Origin: Anoxybacter fermentans
GTDB taxonomy: Bacteria > Bacillota > Halanaerobiia > DY22613
NCBI RefSeq assembly: GCF_003991135.1
Contig: NZ_CP016379.1
Span: 2,356,001 to 2,420,000 of the forward strand
Direction: 5' to 3'
Length of the DNA: 64,000 nt
The notes beneath the pieces were generated by a model that saw nothing but the letters and a program-made list of their open reading frames with translations, had not been told where the DNA came from and ran no database searches. Both the position numbers and the translations under genes were made by a program. Shown here in pieces: positions 49,936-58,680 of this stretch. Numbering within the stretch: position 1 is the first letter of the stretch; every line of letters begins with the position of its first letter.

Positions 49936-51733
49936 CTAAAAGCCCCCTCTCTCTGGCTATCTCATTCATCCTGATAATCCATTCCCTGGCTTTTTTCATC
50001 TCTTTGGAGATAACATGTCCCACAAACCAGACCTTTCCATAAGGAGCCTTAATTGAACGTCCTGCTCTCCCGGCCATCTGGATCAAACTCTGATAATTAA
50101 AGATCTCCTCCTGATTTGCATACAAAACTAATACATTACTTTTTGGTACAGTCACTCCCCGCTCCAGAATAGTCGTAGTAACCAGAACAGGAAAATCACC
50201 CTGCAAAAACTCTTTCACCTTCCTGAAACGTTCCTGGTCTTTACTATGAGTATATTGAACCCAATAGGCCAAACCTATCTCTTTATAAAATTCCTGTAAT
50301 GATCTGCCAAAAATCTCTACCATCCTGCGGGTAGGTAGAAAAATATATAACTGGGCCAGATCTTTATAAATCGTCTCCACAATCCATTCATTCACCTGGT
50401 CTGGCATCCGGGAAAATTCCGGTACTGTTGGTAGTTTTATAGATTTAAGAATTGGAACAGGAACCTCTTTTTTATGAAATCGTACCGGCAGACTCAGAAC
50501 CCGTAATTTACCCGACCTGACCTGTCGTAAAAGATCTTCACCAGGTGTTGCACTTAAATATATCAATCTGCCATCTTTTTTTCTACTCCGCTCTATAAGC
50601 CTTTTTAGCCATTTATCACCCTGATATGGATAGGCGTCCACTTCATCAAAGATAATTAAATCAAAAGCCTGATAAAATCTAACCAACTGATGTACAGTAG
50701 CTACAGTTAATTGGGCCTGTATTAGTTTATTCTCCGCACCGCCATATAAGCCCACCAGACTGACCTCGGGAAAAGCAGCTTTTAATCGCTCTTCCATTTG
50801 CCTGACCACTTCACGTCTGGGAGAAGTAAACAATACCCGTCCGCCCCGTTTCAAAACTTTGGCAATCAGATCAAAAGTTATCTCAGTTTTTCCCGCACCA
50901 CAGACTGCCCATAAAAGCCAGTCTTGCACTTCTTCATCTTCAAACGCATTACTTAATTGTTGAGCCAGTTTCCGTTGGTAAAATGAGAGGGAAAAAGAGT
51001 AATGCGGCTTATAGCTTTCAATCTCCTTTTTCCCCAATTTTACCCCATCTTTTCTCCTGAAAAGGGGTCGGCAGGTTAAACTCTCTCCCATAGATAAACA
51101 TTGAGGGCAATACCAGATCATCTGACCACAAATTCCGCATTTTGTCGGCTTTAAACCTTCATTACCGCACCTTATACAAATGGATTTTGCAGGTAAATTG
51201 GCAGGAATCATCTCAACTTTACCGCTGACCAATAATGAAATCAAATTCTTTTTAATCCTTGAAACCGACTGGTACAAACCCATTTCTTTTAACCCTTCTG
51301 CAATTTCAGAAAAGTAAAAGTTCCTTCCTCTAAGCATTGCTGCCACCTGCTGAACTTCTTTTTTCTCGACTGTCCTGGTCTCTTTTATCAGTGGGATACT
51401 TTTAAAAGATACCGGCCGGACCATAGGAAAAATTTCAACTTCCTTATCTTGAAACCAACTCTCTCTTTTAAGCCATTTTTTCATCCTCTTAATCAGCCAT
51501 TTCTCATTTTTATGATTCCATCTATTTAACCAGGATAACCGATCCAATCTTTCCTTAAGCAGATAAGCTGAATAAAGACTTATAAAGCCTGTCAATGGCC
51601 AGAACCATTCATACCCTTCCTTAATAAGTTCTACCTTATCTAGAGCCAGATCATAAGTTATGGCCTTTTTGACCTGATAAAAACCTTTCCTTACCCGCCC
51701 CGCCAGATAGAGCTGTACCCGGCAACACTTCAT
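49919..51733 (-). CDS. ComFA-like DNA helicase
   Basis: A 604-residue superfamily 2 helicase that pulls transforming DNA through the membrane (family knowledge). A four-Cys zinc finger (about 190-220: CIRCGNEG, CGICGQ, CPQC) precedes Walker A AVCGAGKTEI (about 280) and the box II IIFDEVDAYPY (DEVD). Motif III LIYLSATPGEDLL and motif VI QMAGRAGRSIKAPYG are clear. The N-terminal 180 residues, with SRIKKNLISLLVSGK, are poorly conserved. AAGGTGG is 7 nt before ATG 51733. Confidence 0.92.
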   Translation of the reverse strand: MKCCRVQLYLAGRVRKGFYQVKKAITYDLALDKVELIKEGYEWFWPLTGFISLYSAYLLKERLDRLSWLNRWNHKNEKWLIKRMKKWLKRESWFQDKEVEIFPMVRPVSFKSIPLIKETRTVEKKEVQQVAAMLRGRNFYFSEIAEGLKEMGLYQSVSRIKKNLISLLVSGKVEMIPANLPAKSICIRCGNEGLKPTKCGICGQMIWYCPQCLSMGESLTCRPLFRRKDGVKLGKKEIESYKPHYSFSLSFYQRKLAQQLSNAFEDEEVQDWLLWAVCGAGKTEITFDLIAKVLKRGGRVLFTSPRREVVRQMEERLKAAFPEVSLVGLYGGAENKLIQAQLTVATVHQLVRFYQAFDLIIFDEVDAYPYQGDKWLKRLIERSRKKDGRLIYLSATPGEDLLRQVRSGKLRVLSLPVRFHKKEVPVPILKSIKLPTVPEFSRMPDQVNEWIVETIYKDLAQLYIFLPTRRMVEIFGRSLQEFYKEIGLAYWVQYTHSKDQERFRKVKEFLQGDFPVLVTTTILERGVTVPKSNVLVLYANQEEIFNYQSLIQMAGRAGRSIKAPYGKVWFVGHVISKEMKKAREWIIRMNEIARERGLLDEKVD

Positions 51734-51757
51734 CACTTTACCACCTTTTCCCTCAAA

Positions 51758-51802
51758 AAATAAAGAGCTGTTTCTGGCATATACCAGAAACAGCTTGAGC
51801 TT
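51758..51802. terminator. Bidirectional terminator between sigH and comFA
   Basis: AGCTGTTTCTGG/CCAGAAACAGCT, 12-bp perfect stem, with T-rich sequence on both outer sides. Confidence 0.82.
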
Positions 51803-51818
51803 TTTTATTCAAGATTTT

Positions 51819-51991
51819 ACTGCAAAAAGCTAATTTTTCGCTTCAAAAAAAATTTTTCGAACCATCTAAAGTTCGATTTCAGTGACTTGATTAGCTCATC
51901 AATCCTCATATGAGGCCTTATTTCGACTGAAATCTCACTAAGATGGTTAAACGAAAAATTTCTATAGCACTCAAAATTAACTTTTTGCAGT
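51819..51991. repeat. Inverted-repeat element, medium class (173 bp), opposite orientation
   Basis: Placed between the sigH stop codon (8 bp away) and its terminator, so it is transcribed as part of the sigH 3' UTR. Confidence 0.88.
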
Positions 51992-51999
51992 TTAATCAT

Positions 52000-52665
52000 T
52001 TAATAATTAGCAACTTCATTTTCAAATTTATATCTGAGCTGATGAATCTTTCGTCTGGATCGCTGTAATGCATTATCCACAGTTTTAATAGTTTTGTCTA
52101 ATTCTTCTGAAATTTCTTTATATGATTTAGATTCCAGGTAACTGGTAAAGACCTTCCATTCCAGAGGGGTAAGAACTTTTTTTAGTTCCTGAGTAATCTC
52201 CTCAAGCATTTCTTTATTTATTAAGTCCCTTTCAGGATCCATATTTTCATCGGGTAGTATGTCCAATAGGGTACGACCTCGCCCGCCGTCATCTTTTGTA
52301 TATTTAAGATTCCGATCAATAGATGTTGATGTATTAAGCGGCAGGTGTTTTTGACGGTTAGCCATCTTAACAGCTGATATCAGTTGGCGATTTACACATA
52401 AATGTGCAAATCCTCGAAAAGATGCTTCTCTCATAACTTTATAATCACGAATAGCTTTATAAAGTCCCACCAATCCTTCCTGGATAACATCCTCTTTATC
52501 TAAACCTTTAATGTAAAACAGTCTGGATTTGGAATAAACAATATCCATATTCGATTTGATTAAATACTCCTCTGCTTCACGATCACCATTCTGTGCCAGC
52601 AAAATAACTTCATCCTCTGTCATGTTCTCAAACCTACTAGTCTTCTTATTTGTGGATTTGCCCAT
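52000..52665 (-). CDS. sigH: Sporulation/transition sigma factor SigH
   Basis: A 221-residue sigma-H family factor directing early sporulation and competence genes. Region 2: LIKSNMDIVYSKSRLFYIKG, DVIQEGLVGLYKAIRDYKVM, FRGFAHLCVNRQLISAVKMA then NRQKHLPLN. Region 4: LTPLEWKVFTSYLESKSYKE and TIKTVDNALQRSRRKIH. GGTGGGG precedes the ATG. A perfect vegetative promoter lies 230 bp upstream. Its neighbour comFA, a competence gene, is a typical SigH-linked function, though no SigH promoter was confirmed. Confidence 0.95.
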   Translation of the reverse strand: MGKSTNKKTSRFENMTEDEVILLAQNGDREAEEYLIKSNMDIVYSKSRLFYIKGLDKEDVIQEGLVGLYKAIRDYKVMREASFRGFAHLCVNRQLISAVKMANRQKHLPLNTSTSIDRNLKYTKDDGGRGRTLLDILPDENMDPERDLINKEMLEEITQELKKVLTPLEWKVFTSYLESKSYKEISEELDKTIKTVDNALQRSRRKIHQLRYKFENEVANY

Positions 52666-52891
52666 TTAATCCCCACCTTTATTTCAGTTTTGTACCCCCG
52701 GACTTAAAAAAATCGACCCTCTGAAAATTTGTCGAAAATAGTTCTCTCACCACCTTTTATATAATTTTTTGTTGTATATTGTAATTTTTGTTGATTAAAA
52801 AATATACCTTTCCCTTTTTAACAACTTTAGAATTTCTATTTGAATTTTTCAACATAAATATTATATTTTTTAACGATTACAACACCTTTAT

Positions 52892-52920
52892 ATTATACAC
52901 TTTTTGCTATTATTTGTCAA
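52892..52920 (-). promoter_or_regulatory. Promoter of sigH
   Basis: Minus strand TTGACA (52920-52915), 17 bp, TATAAT (52897-52892); a second TTGACA overlaps just upstream (52927-52922). Implies a 5' UTR of about 220 nt. Confidence 0.8.
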
Positions 52921-52935
52921 GTGTCAAATTTTAGT

Positions 52936-52967
52936 AAAAAAACCCGGGAAAAATATTACCCAGGCTT
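52936..52967 (-). terminator. Terminator after the marR-type gene
   Basis: CCTGGG/CCCGGG stem followed on the minus strand by seven T; short stem. Confidence 0.6.
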
Positions 52968-52978
52968 GACTATCTCAG

Positions 52979-53108
52979 ACTGCAAAAAGCTAATTTTTCG
53001 TTTTAAAAGAAATTTTTCGAACCATCTGTGATAAGGCTATTCTTTTCAATCTCACTAAGATGGTTTAACGAAAAATTTCTAGGGCACTTAAAACTAGCTT
53101 TTTACAGT
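52979..53108. repeat. Inverted-repeat element, short class (130 bp), opposite orientation
   Basis: Abuts the marR-type stop codon (TAA at 53111-53109) and is followed by that gene's terminator, so it is in the 3' UTR. Right end changed to TTTTTACAGT. Confidence 0.85.
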
Positions 53109-53570
53109 TTAATCATTTATTTTTTCACTTTCTGCATCGGTCATAATCTGCAAAAGAAGATTTAAATTATCGATCAATTCGTGCTGACGTTCCATTTCAA
53201 TCATTTCTAGATCCTTTTCAAACTTTTCCCGTCTTTTTTCTAAAATAGTTTCAGTACAGATCCGCCCTTTCTTCGTTAATTTCAATCTTACAACCCGACG
53301 GTCTTCTTCATCTCTATACCGTTCTACTAATTCAACTTTCTCCAGACGATCTATTAATCCAGAAACTGTACTGCATGCAAGAAACATCTGGTCACAAAGT
53401 TCTCCAATAGTAATCCCTTCCTCCCTATATATATTTACCAGTGCAAAAAATTGGGGCGGAGTAATTGCCGACTCCTTAAGACTATCTCGAAGACGTTTGT
53501 TCATAATTCGTGCAATTTTGCGAATTAAATCTTCAATTTCTGCCGCTGTACGCTTAAGTTCATTACTCAT
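53109..53570 (-). CDS. MarR-family transcriptional regulator
   Basis: A 153-residue winged-helix repressor. LKESAITPPQFFALVNIYRE, then ITIGELCDQMFLACSTVSGL and IDRLEKVELVERYRDEEDRR form the HTH and wing. It ends with a helical dimer arm. It lies 27 bp after a small membrane-protein gene in the same direction as the cAMP cluster and may be its last gene. Ligand unknown. Confidence 0.9.
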   Translation of the reverse strand: MSNELKRTAAEIEDLIRKIARIMNKRLRDSLKESAITPPQFFALVNIYREEGITIGELCDQMFLACSTVSGLIDRLEKVELVERYRDEEDRRVVRLKLTKKGRICTETILEKRREKFEKDLEMIEMERQHELIDNLNLLLQIMTDAESEKIND

Positions 53571-53597
53571 TACTCATACTCCTTTCTAATAAAATTT

Positions 53598-53792
53598 CTA
53601 TAGCCAATTTCGTAAATTAATAATTTGAAAAAACTTTTCCAGACAAAGTCTTAAATTTCCTCCAACAAGAGGAACTGTTAAAAAAATCATAAATAAGTGT
53701 AAAACCCAAAAAAAGTTATATTCAAAGAGACTTAAATCTTCAAACTCTTTTTCCACCTCTCCGGTTTCTTCTTTTTTATCTTTTCTTATCAT
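53598..53792 (-). CDS. Small membrane protein
   Basis: A 64-residue protein: charged N-terminus (RKDKKEETGEVEKEFEDLSL) and one hydrophobic segment (FFWVLHLFMIFLTVPLVGGN). Function unknown. GGTGGG is 7 nt before the ATG at 53792, which overlaps the stop codon of the Crp-like gene by 4 bp, so the two are translationally coupled. Confidence 0.65.
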   Translation of the reverse strand: MIRKDKKEETGEVEKEFEDLSLFEYNFFWVLHLFMIFLTVPLVGGNLRLCLEKFFQIINLRNWL

Positions 53793-54478
53793 TTTCTTTC
53801 CCACCTATCTTTTAATTCTTTTCGTTTAGTAATATATATTAACCGATTTTTTATTGTAATATATCCTTCTTTTTGTAATTGACTTAGAATCCGGGATACT
53901 GTTTCCCTGGAAGCGCCTATCTGATTGGCAATGATTTGATGAGTAACCCTTTTTTTTAAAGGAACTGGATCATCATCTTCATTTTCATCAGCATATTGAA
54001 GTAAAAATTGTACAAGCCGTCCCTGAACATCTTTAAAAGTAAGTGATTCAATCTGCTGATTGGCTCTCCTTAATCTCTCTGTCAATTGAACAATCATTTT
54101 TAAAGCAATCTCAGGATATTGATCTATCAAATCACTAAAATGTTTTTGATGTATTACACCTAATCTCGTTTTTGACATTGTCTCAGCAGTAGCCGAACGT
54201 GTCTTCTTATCTATTAAAGCCATTTCACCAAAAAAATCACCCGGGCCAATCAATGCCAGATTTTTTTCCCTTCCATCCGGGGAGATTTTATATATTCTAA
54301 CTTCACCCGACAAAACCAGATAAAAATTATCACCTACTTCTCCTTCGAAGAAAATAATCACATTGCGTTCAAATTGACGGATAACCATGATCTCAATAAC
54401 CCGGGTAAGTTCTTCATCTGTTAATCCCCCAAAGATCGTCTCATTTTTTAAAAAGGTCTTAATATCAATAACTCTCAC
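53789..54478 (-). CDS. Crp/Fnr-family regulator, likely cAMP-responsive
   Basis: A 229-residue regulator. Cyclic-nucleotide domain (about 15-130) with FFEGEVGDNFYLVLSGEVRI and the phosphate-binding cassette DFFGEMALIDKKTRSATAET, which keeps the G-E and R-S-A residues that contact cAMP. C-terminal HTH (about 160-220): THQIIANQIGASRETVSRIL. No Fnr-type Cys cluster. It lies 18 bp after the FecR-domain gene and two genes after an adenylate cyclase, so the signal is probably made locally. Confidence 0.9.
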   Translation of the reverse strand: MRVIDIKTFLKNETIFGGLTDEELTRVIEIMVIRQFERNVIIFFEGEVGDNFYLVLSGEVRIYKISPDGREKNLALIGPGDFFGEMALIDKKTRSATAETMSKTRLGVIHQKHFSDLIDQYPEIALKMIVQLTERLRRANQQIESLTFKDVQGRLVQFLLQYADENEDDDPVPLKKRVTHQIIANQIGASRETVSRILSQLQKEGYITIKNRLIYITKRKELKDRWERK

Positions 54479-54496
54479 CCCCTTTAATTCAAACTT

Positions 54497-55429
54497 CTAA
54501 TCCTCATCCTCTTCTTCGTCTTCATCATCTTCTTCATCTTCATCATCTTTTTCATCTTCATCACCTTCATCTTTATCATCAAAACCTTTAGGATGTTCTC
54601 CTCTACCCTGTCCATTCATAGCTTTTTTGACAGAAGCAGAATTTTTATCTTCAACTTCCTCAGTTTCTTCATCATCTTTAACATCTTTTTTTGCTTTCAT
54701 TTTTTTTTCAGATACATCATGTTCATCCTCATCATCCTGATAATTAATCATATTTTTAATTTCTTCTTTCTTTTTCATTTTCTCTACGCCATAAGCCCAA
54801 TCCTTCAACATCTTTTGATCTTTCTCATCAACTTCAAAAGGTTTAACAGGTTTTTTTCGACCAACAACCCGAGTTTTATATCCACTTGTTACATAAACTT
54901 TTTCTTTGGCCTTTTTCTGTTTTACTTCTACCAATCCTTCACCAACTAAAACTTCCGTAGTTTTCTGGCTCACTTTTACATAAAAAACAGTTCCCCTAAC
55001 ACCTGCAACTGCATTGGGGGTTTCAACTTTAAACTTAAGCATTTTTGATAAAGTCTTTTCAACTTTTACCCAAATTTGCCCCATTTTTAACCAAATAGAA
55101 GAAGAACGTTCCTTAGAAAAAAATTCACTTTCTCCAATACGGATAGTTGTATTCTCAAGGATTCTAACCCGGGTTTTATTATGAAACTCAATCTCCAAAT
55201 AGCTATCATTTCCTACTTTCACCCAATCATTGGCTAACAATTCCTGACCTGGCTGAACATCTTCCCATGCCCAAAATTTCCACCAGGGAGCCCGAAAAAA
55301 TTTTACCTTACCTGAAAAACTCACAATTACAGCTTCTCCCTCTTCTGCAGCAAAATTATATGAAATAGGTAAGATAATAAATAAAATCAGAAAGATAATA
55401 AACCCTATTTGCCAGATATTTTTTCCCAT
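54497..55429 (-). CDS. FecR-domain periplasmic protein with acidic tail
   Basis: A 310-residue exported protein. Signal peptide (IGFIIFLILFIILPISYNFA); FecR domain (about 30-165) with LANDWVKVGNDSYLEIEFHN, IWLKMGQIWVKVEK and VETPNAVAGVRGTVFYVKVS. The C-terminal 90 residues are low-complexity, Lys- then Asp/Glu-rich, ending with a run of D and E. FecR domains often sense or scaffold in the periplasm. It is between the cyclase (8 bp upstream) and the Crp-like gene, suggesting one signalling unit. Confidence 0.85.
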   Translation of the reverse strand: MGKNIWQIGFIIFLILFIILPISYNFAAEEGEAVIVSFSGKVKFFRAPWWKFWAWEDVQPGQELLANDWVKVGNDSYLEIEFHNKTRVRILENTTIRIGESEFFSKERSSSIWLKMGQIWVKVEKTLSKMLKFKVETPNAVAGVRGTVFYVKVSQKTTEVLVGEGLVEVKQKKAKEKVYVTSGYKTRVVGRKKPVKPFEVDEKDQKMLKDWAYGVEKMKKKEEIKNMINYQDDEDEHDVSEKKMKAKKDVKDDEETEEVEDKNSASVKKAMNGQGRGEHPKGFDDKDEGDEDEKDDEDEEDDEDEEEDED

Positions 55430-55437
55430 TACCTATC

Positions 55438-57138
55438 TCACTCCTTTTTTAAGCGATAGATTGTAATCATACCTTCAATACCCTTAATCTCAACTTTCTC
55501 TTCAGTTAATTCCTCAGTAATATCTAAAAGTTTTCCCACTTCCTCAGTCATCACCAATTCCCCTGGCCCTGCCAGTTCTTCTAACCTGGATGCTGTATTG
55601 ACTGTATCTCCAATTACGGTAAAATCCATTCTTTTATAAGAACCAATATTTCCTGAGATTACAGGGCCATATGCTAACCCCATACCGACAGGCAAAGGCA
55701 GTTCTTTTTCGATAACTTTCTTTAATATTTCTAGAGCAGCAAAAAATGCCCGCTTTAAATCATCCTTACCTTCCACTGGAGCGCCAAATACTGCCATCAA
55801 TCCATCCCCAAGATATTTATCCAGGGTTCCTTCAAAGGCAAAAATCACCTCTGCAAAGAGCTTAAGATACTGATTCAATAAATCTACAACTTCCTTCGGT
55901 CGATGTGAATGGGCATAGGCAGTAAAACCCCGAATATCGATAAAGAGAACTGCCGCTTTCTTCTCTTCACCACCCAATTCAATCTCCTTAGTCCCATCCA
56001 GTACCTGCTGTAAAACCTGTGGTGCCAAATACCGATGAAAAGTTTCGTATAGTCTGGCTTTCTCTTTATTTGACAGAAAATATGAAACCAACATTCCAAC
56101 AATTAGACTTCCTCCTAGAAAAAATAATATCGGAAAATAAGGTAAAAGTAAATTGTGATTGATGAAAAAATAAAAACTGCATAAATAATATCCAATACTA
56201 AAAAGTATAAAAACTGACAATTTAGTAATTGGCTTCCATCTAAAAGCTGAATAACCACTCATCAGTGCAATTATGGTTAAAAGTATAAGTCCGTAATGTA
56301 AGGGTAAAGGTTTAATATAATCTCCTGTAAGAAGTGTATTGAGCTGATGTGCATGAATTTCAACCCCAGAGATCAAACCAAATTGGGAGAATGGTGTGAC
56401 AAACTGATCTCCTAAAGCCGGGTCCAGCGCACCTACAAGAACAATCTTTCCAACAAAAAGATTCCGGGGATAATTTCCCTTAAGAATATCAACATATGAA
56501 TAGGTAGGATAACTTCTGGCTGGACCGGGATAATTAATCCAGAAAGGCTGGTCAGGGTAAGTAACTTCCGGTTGATAAAGTTTTGCTATCTGGAGAGCAA
56601 AAGAGGGTACTCCATCTAAATAATTAAAACCTCGTCTAATTGCTCCATCCAGGTCAGGAATCAAATTAATATGACCTGCTCTGGAAACCCGATCAAAAAC
56701 AGGTAAAGGTCTGTAAATCTTATTGACTTCTATTTCCTCACCTAAAAAACCCCGGTATATTGTCAAATCCAAAGTTATAGGTAATACAACCCCTATTTTT
56801 TCCATAGTTTCTGCTAAAGACCTGTCAACCATTGCATCATATGGTTGATCGAAAATAAGATCCATACCTACAACTTTTGCTCCTGCTTTTTTTAACTCTT
56901 TAAGAAGAGCTATATGGGTCTCTCTGGGCCAGGGCCAGCGCCCCAACTCTTTAAGTGAATTTTCATCAATCCCAACAATTACTATCGGGCTTTCTTTTTG
57001 CTCTTCACTTAGAAGATATTTTATAAAAAAGTGATGATTAATTATCCAATATTCAAAAGATTTAAAGAGGTCCATCATGTACAAACCGATAGCAACCAGA
57101 TAAATTACGAATAACCAGAGATAAACTTTTTCTTTCAA
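55438..57138 (-). CDS. CHASE2-domain adenylate cyclase
   Basis: A 566-residue membrane protein. N-terminal helix, a periplasmic CHASE2 sensor (about 50-290: VIVGIDENSLKELGRWPWPR, FVGKIVLVGALDPALGDQFV), three transmembrane helices (about 300-370), then a class III cyclase domain (about 400-566). Catalytic residues: metal Asp in VLFIDIRGF and GDGLMAVFGAP, Lys in TLDKYLGD and Asp in DFTVIGDTVNTASR; the K/D pair indicates ATP, hence cAMP. The TTG at 57138 with AAAGGA is preferred; longer readings run into a terminator stem. Confidence 0.9.
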   Translation of the reverse strand: MKEKVYLWLFVIYLVAIGLYMMDLFKSFEYWIINHHFFIKYLLSEEQKESPIVIVGIDENSLKELGRWPWPRETHIALLKELKKAGAKVVGMDLIFDQPYDAMVDRSLAETMEKIGVVLPITLDLTIYRGFLGEEIEVNKIYRPLPVFDRVSRAGHINLIPDLDGAIRRGFNYLDGVPSFALQIAKLYQPEVTYPDQPFWINYPGPARSYPTYSYVDILKGNYPRNLFVGKIVLVGALDPALGDQFVTPFSQFGLISGVEIHAHQLNTLLTGDYIKPLPLHYGLILLTIIALMSGYSAFRWKPITKLSVFILFSIGYYLCSFYFFINHNLLLPYFPILFFLGGSLIVGMLVSYFLSNKEKARLYETFHRYLAPQVLQQVLDGTKEIELGGEEKKAAVLFIDIRGFTAYAHSHRPKEVVDLLNQYLKLFAEVIFAFEGTLDKYLGDGLMAVFGAPVEGKDDLKRAFFAALEILKKVIEKELPLPVGMGLAYGPVISGNIGSYKRMDFTVIGDTVNTASRLEELAGPGELVMTEEVGKLLDITEELTEEKVEIKGIEGMITIYRLKKE

Positions 57139-57161
57139 ATCCTGTCTTCCTTTCTCTGTTG

Positions 57162-57199
57162 AAAAGGTGTATGCCAAGATCTGACATACACCTTTCTTA
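57162..57199 (-). terminator. Terminator/attenuator before the cyclase gene
   Basis: AAAGGTGTATG/CATACACCTTT, 11-bp stem between the barrel gene and the cyclase gene; few T follow, so partial read-through is likely. Confidence 0.6.
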
Positions 57200-57214
57200 C
57201 CTACCAACTTAAAA

Positions 57215-57757
57215 CTAAATATCTGTTCTCAGACCAAAAACCCAACCCTGGGTCTCACTCTGACCGACAAATTTCTGCCAACCAGCCTGAAAATAAGATC
57301 GAGCAGATAATTGATAATCTAGACCAGCAAAATAGCCTATCTTTTCTGTTGTCATCGAATAAGTTACTCCACCATGTAATTGGATAAAACTATTATGATC
57401 TTTTGAAAAGACAATACCAAGAATTTTATTAACTGGAGTCTTATCATCAAAATCACTATGTAAGCCTACACGTCCTGCTACATTTAGATTACGTTCTTCG
57501 TGGAGTTTAAACTTAATAAACGTATCAAGGTAACTAGCCGGTGAAGTATAGATATACCGTCCCTCCAAAGCCAGGGTTGAGGTTAACCCATATTCGCCTT
57601 CTAATACTATAGCTTTAACCTTTTCAAAAGCCTGTACGTTATAACGAATAGTGAGACGGTTAGGTACAACTTCACCATTACCTATAGCAAAAATATCTTC
57701 AGTTGTAAATACCGCAATGAGTAACAGAAAAGTCATCCAGAAAATCACTCGTTTCAT
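57215..57757 (-). CDS. Outer-membrane beta-barrel-like protein
   Basis: A 180-residue exported protein with a signal peptide (VIFWMTFLLLIAVFTTEDIF) and alternating hydrophobic/polar strands ended by aromatic residues (LTIRYNVQAFEKVKAIVLEG, VTYSMTTEKIGYFAGLDYQL, WVFGLRTDI). The pattern fits an 8-strand barrel of the outer membrane, in line with FlgH/FlgI nearby. Function unknown; first gene of the CHASE2/FecR/Crp block. Confidence 0.65.
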   Translation of the reverse strand: MKRVIFWMTFLLLIAVFTTEDIFAIGNGEVVPNRLTIRYNVQAFEKVKAIVLEGEYGLTSTLALEGRYIYTSPASYLDTFIKFKLHEERNLNVAGRVGLHSDFDDKTPVNKILGIVFSKDHNSFIQLHGGVTYSMTTEKIGYFAGLDYQLSARSYFQAGWQKFVGQSETQGWVFGLRTDI

Positions 57758-57777
57758 TTTGCATTCCCTCCACTTAC

Positions 57778-58614
57778 TTATGATTTAATAGTTGGTTCGA
57801 CTATCCCACTGCAGCGAATTACTTCTAGCCCTTCCTTTTCATATCTCTCAATCAGCTTATTAATACCTACTGAATCGCTGGCCATATGTCCAGCAACAAT
57901 TACATTGCCAATATTTTGCTCTCGAACAGCATTAAGTACCTCTTCTTTCATATGCATTACCACCAGTGTACCGATACCAGCTTCAAAATAAGCTTTGGCC
58001 ACATCCGGCCCACCACCGGTACCACCGGCCATAGTGACAAAGACTTTACCCGCATAGTCATCTTTACTTCCAACCCGAATTTTAGGTTTGGCTCTGGTAT
58101 TTTGATATTCAGGCAATTCCATTAAAGCATCAACAACATCCTGTAATGTAGCTTCAGGTTTGTTCTTCAATCTTTCATCCAGATGATTCTGAACTGTAGT
58201 CTCAGCCAGAATATCACAAGGAGTATGTATCGCCACAAAAGGCATATTTAACAATCTAGCAGCAGAAGCAACCCGATCATAATTTGAAGAATGTAAAGCC
58301 CTTTCAATTTTATCCTGTTGCTTTTTTAAAGCTTTTTGGGCTTTATTGATAGGAACACCCGCAACTACCATACGTTTAATCTGATTGGACATAACCTGAT
58401 ATAAATTTATCTGCGGGTCCCCTGACTTGGGATGATGGGTAATTACACAATCTACATCTAAGTGTTTGGCAAGGAGAAGTTCAGAAGTTTCCATATCCAC
58501 TCCAAATAAAATCCTTTTAATCCCATCACCCTCTACAATAATTCCAGAGTCCTCTGGAATCTCGTCTAATCCTGCTAATTCTAATGCTATCTCCATTAAC
58601 CTCTTAGTATTCAT
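57778..58614 (-). CDS. NIF3/DUF34-family metal-binding protein
   Basis: A 278-residue cytoplasmic protein. Metal-site motifs DCVITHHPKSGDP (about 80) and VIVAGHMASDSVG (about 247); central NMPFVAIHTPCDI. The family binds two metals and is proposed to act in metal insertion or nucleotide metabolism, with no agreed reaction. AAAGGAGG supports the ATG at 58614. It lies between two barrel genes with no clear functional tie. Confidence 0.8.
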   Translation of the reverse strand: MNTKRLMEIALELAGLDEIPEDSGIIVEGDGIKRILFGVDMETSELLLAKHLDVDCVITHHPKSGDPQINLYQVMSNQIKRMVVAGVPINKAQKALKKQQDKIERALHSSNYDRVASAARLLNMPFVAIHTPCDILAETTVQNHLDERLKNKPEATLQDVVDALMELPEYQNTRAKPKIRVGSKDDYAGKVFVTMAGGTGGGPDVAKAYFEAGIGTLVVMHMKEEVLNAVREQNIGNVIVAGHMASDSVGINKLIERYEKEGLEVIRCSGIVEPTIKS

Positions 58615-58680
58615 TTTATAGCCTCCTTTGCACATTCACCCTATAATATATTTATTCGAGGTTTCTACTTAATTTTCCTG

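Noticed and set aside
55438-57207. Longer cyclase start at 57207
   Set aside because: The extra 23 codons are encoded by a terminator stem; the TTG at 57138 has a proper ribosome site.
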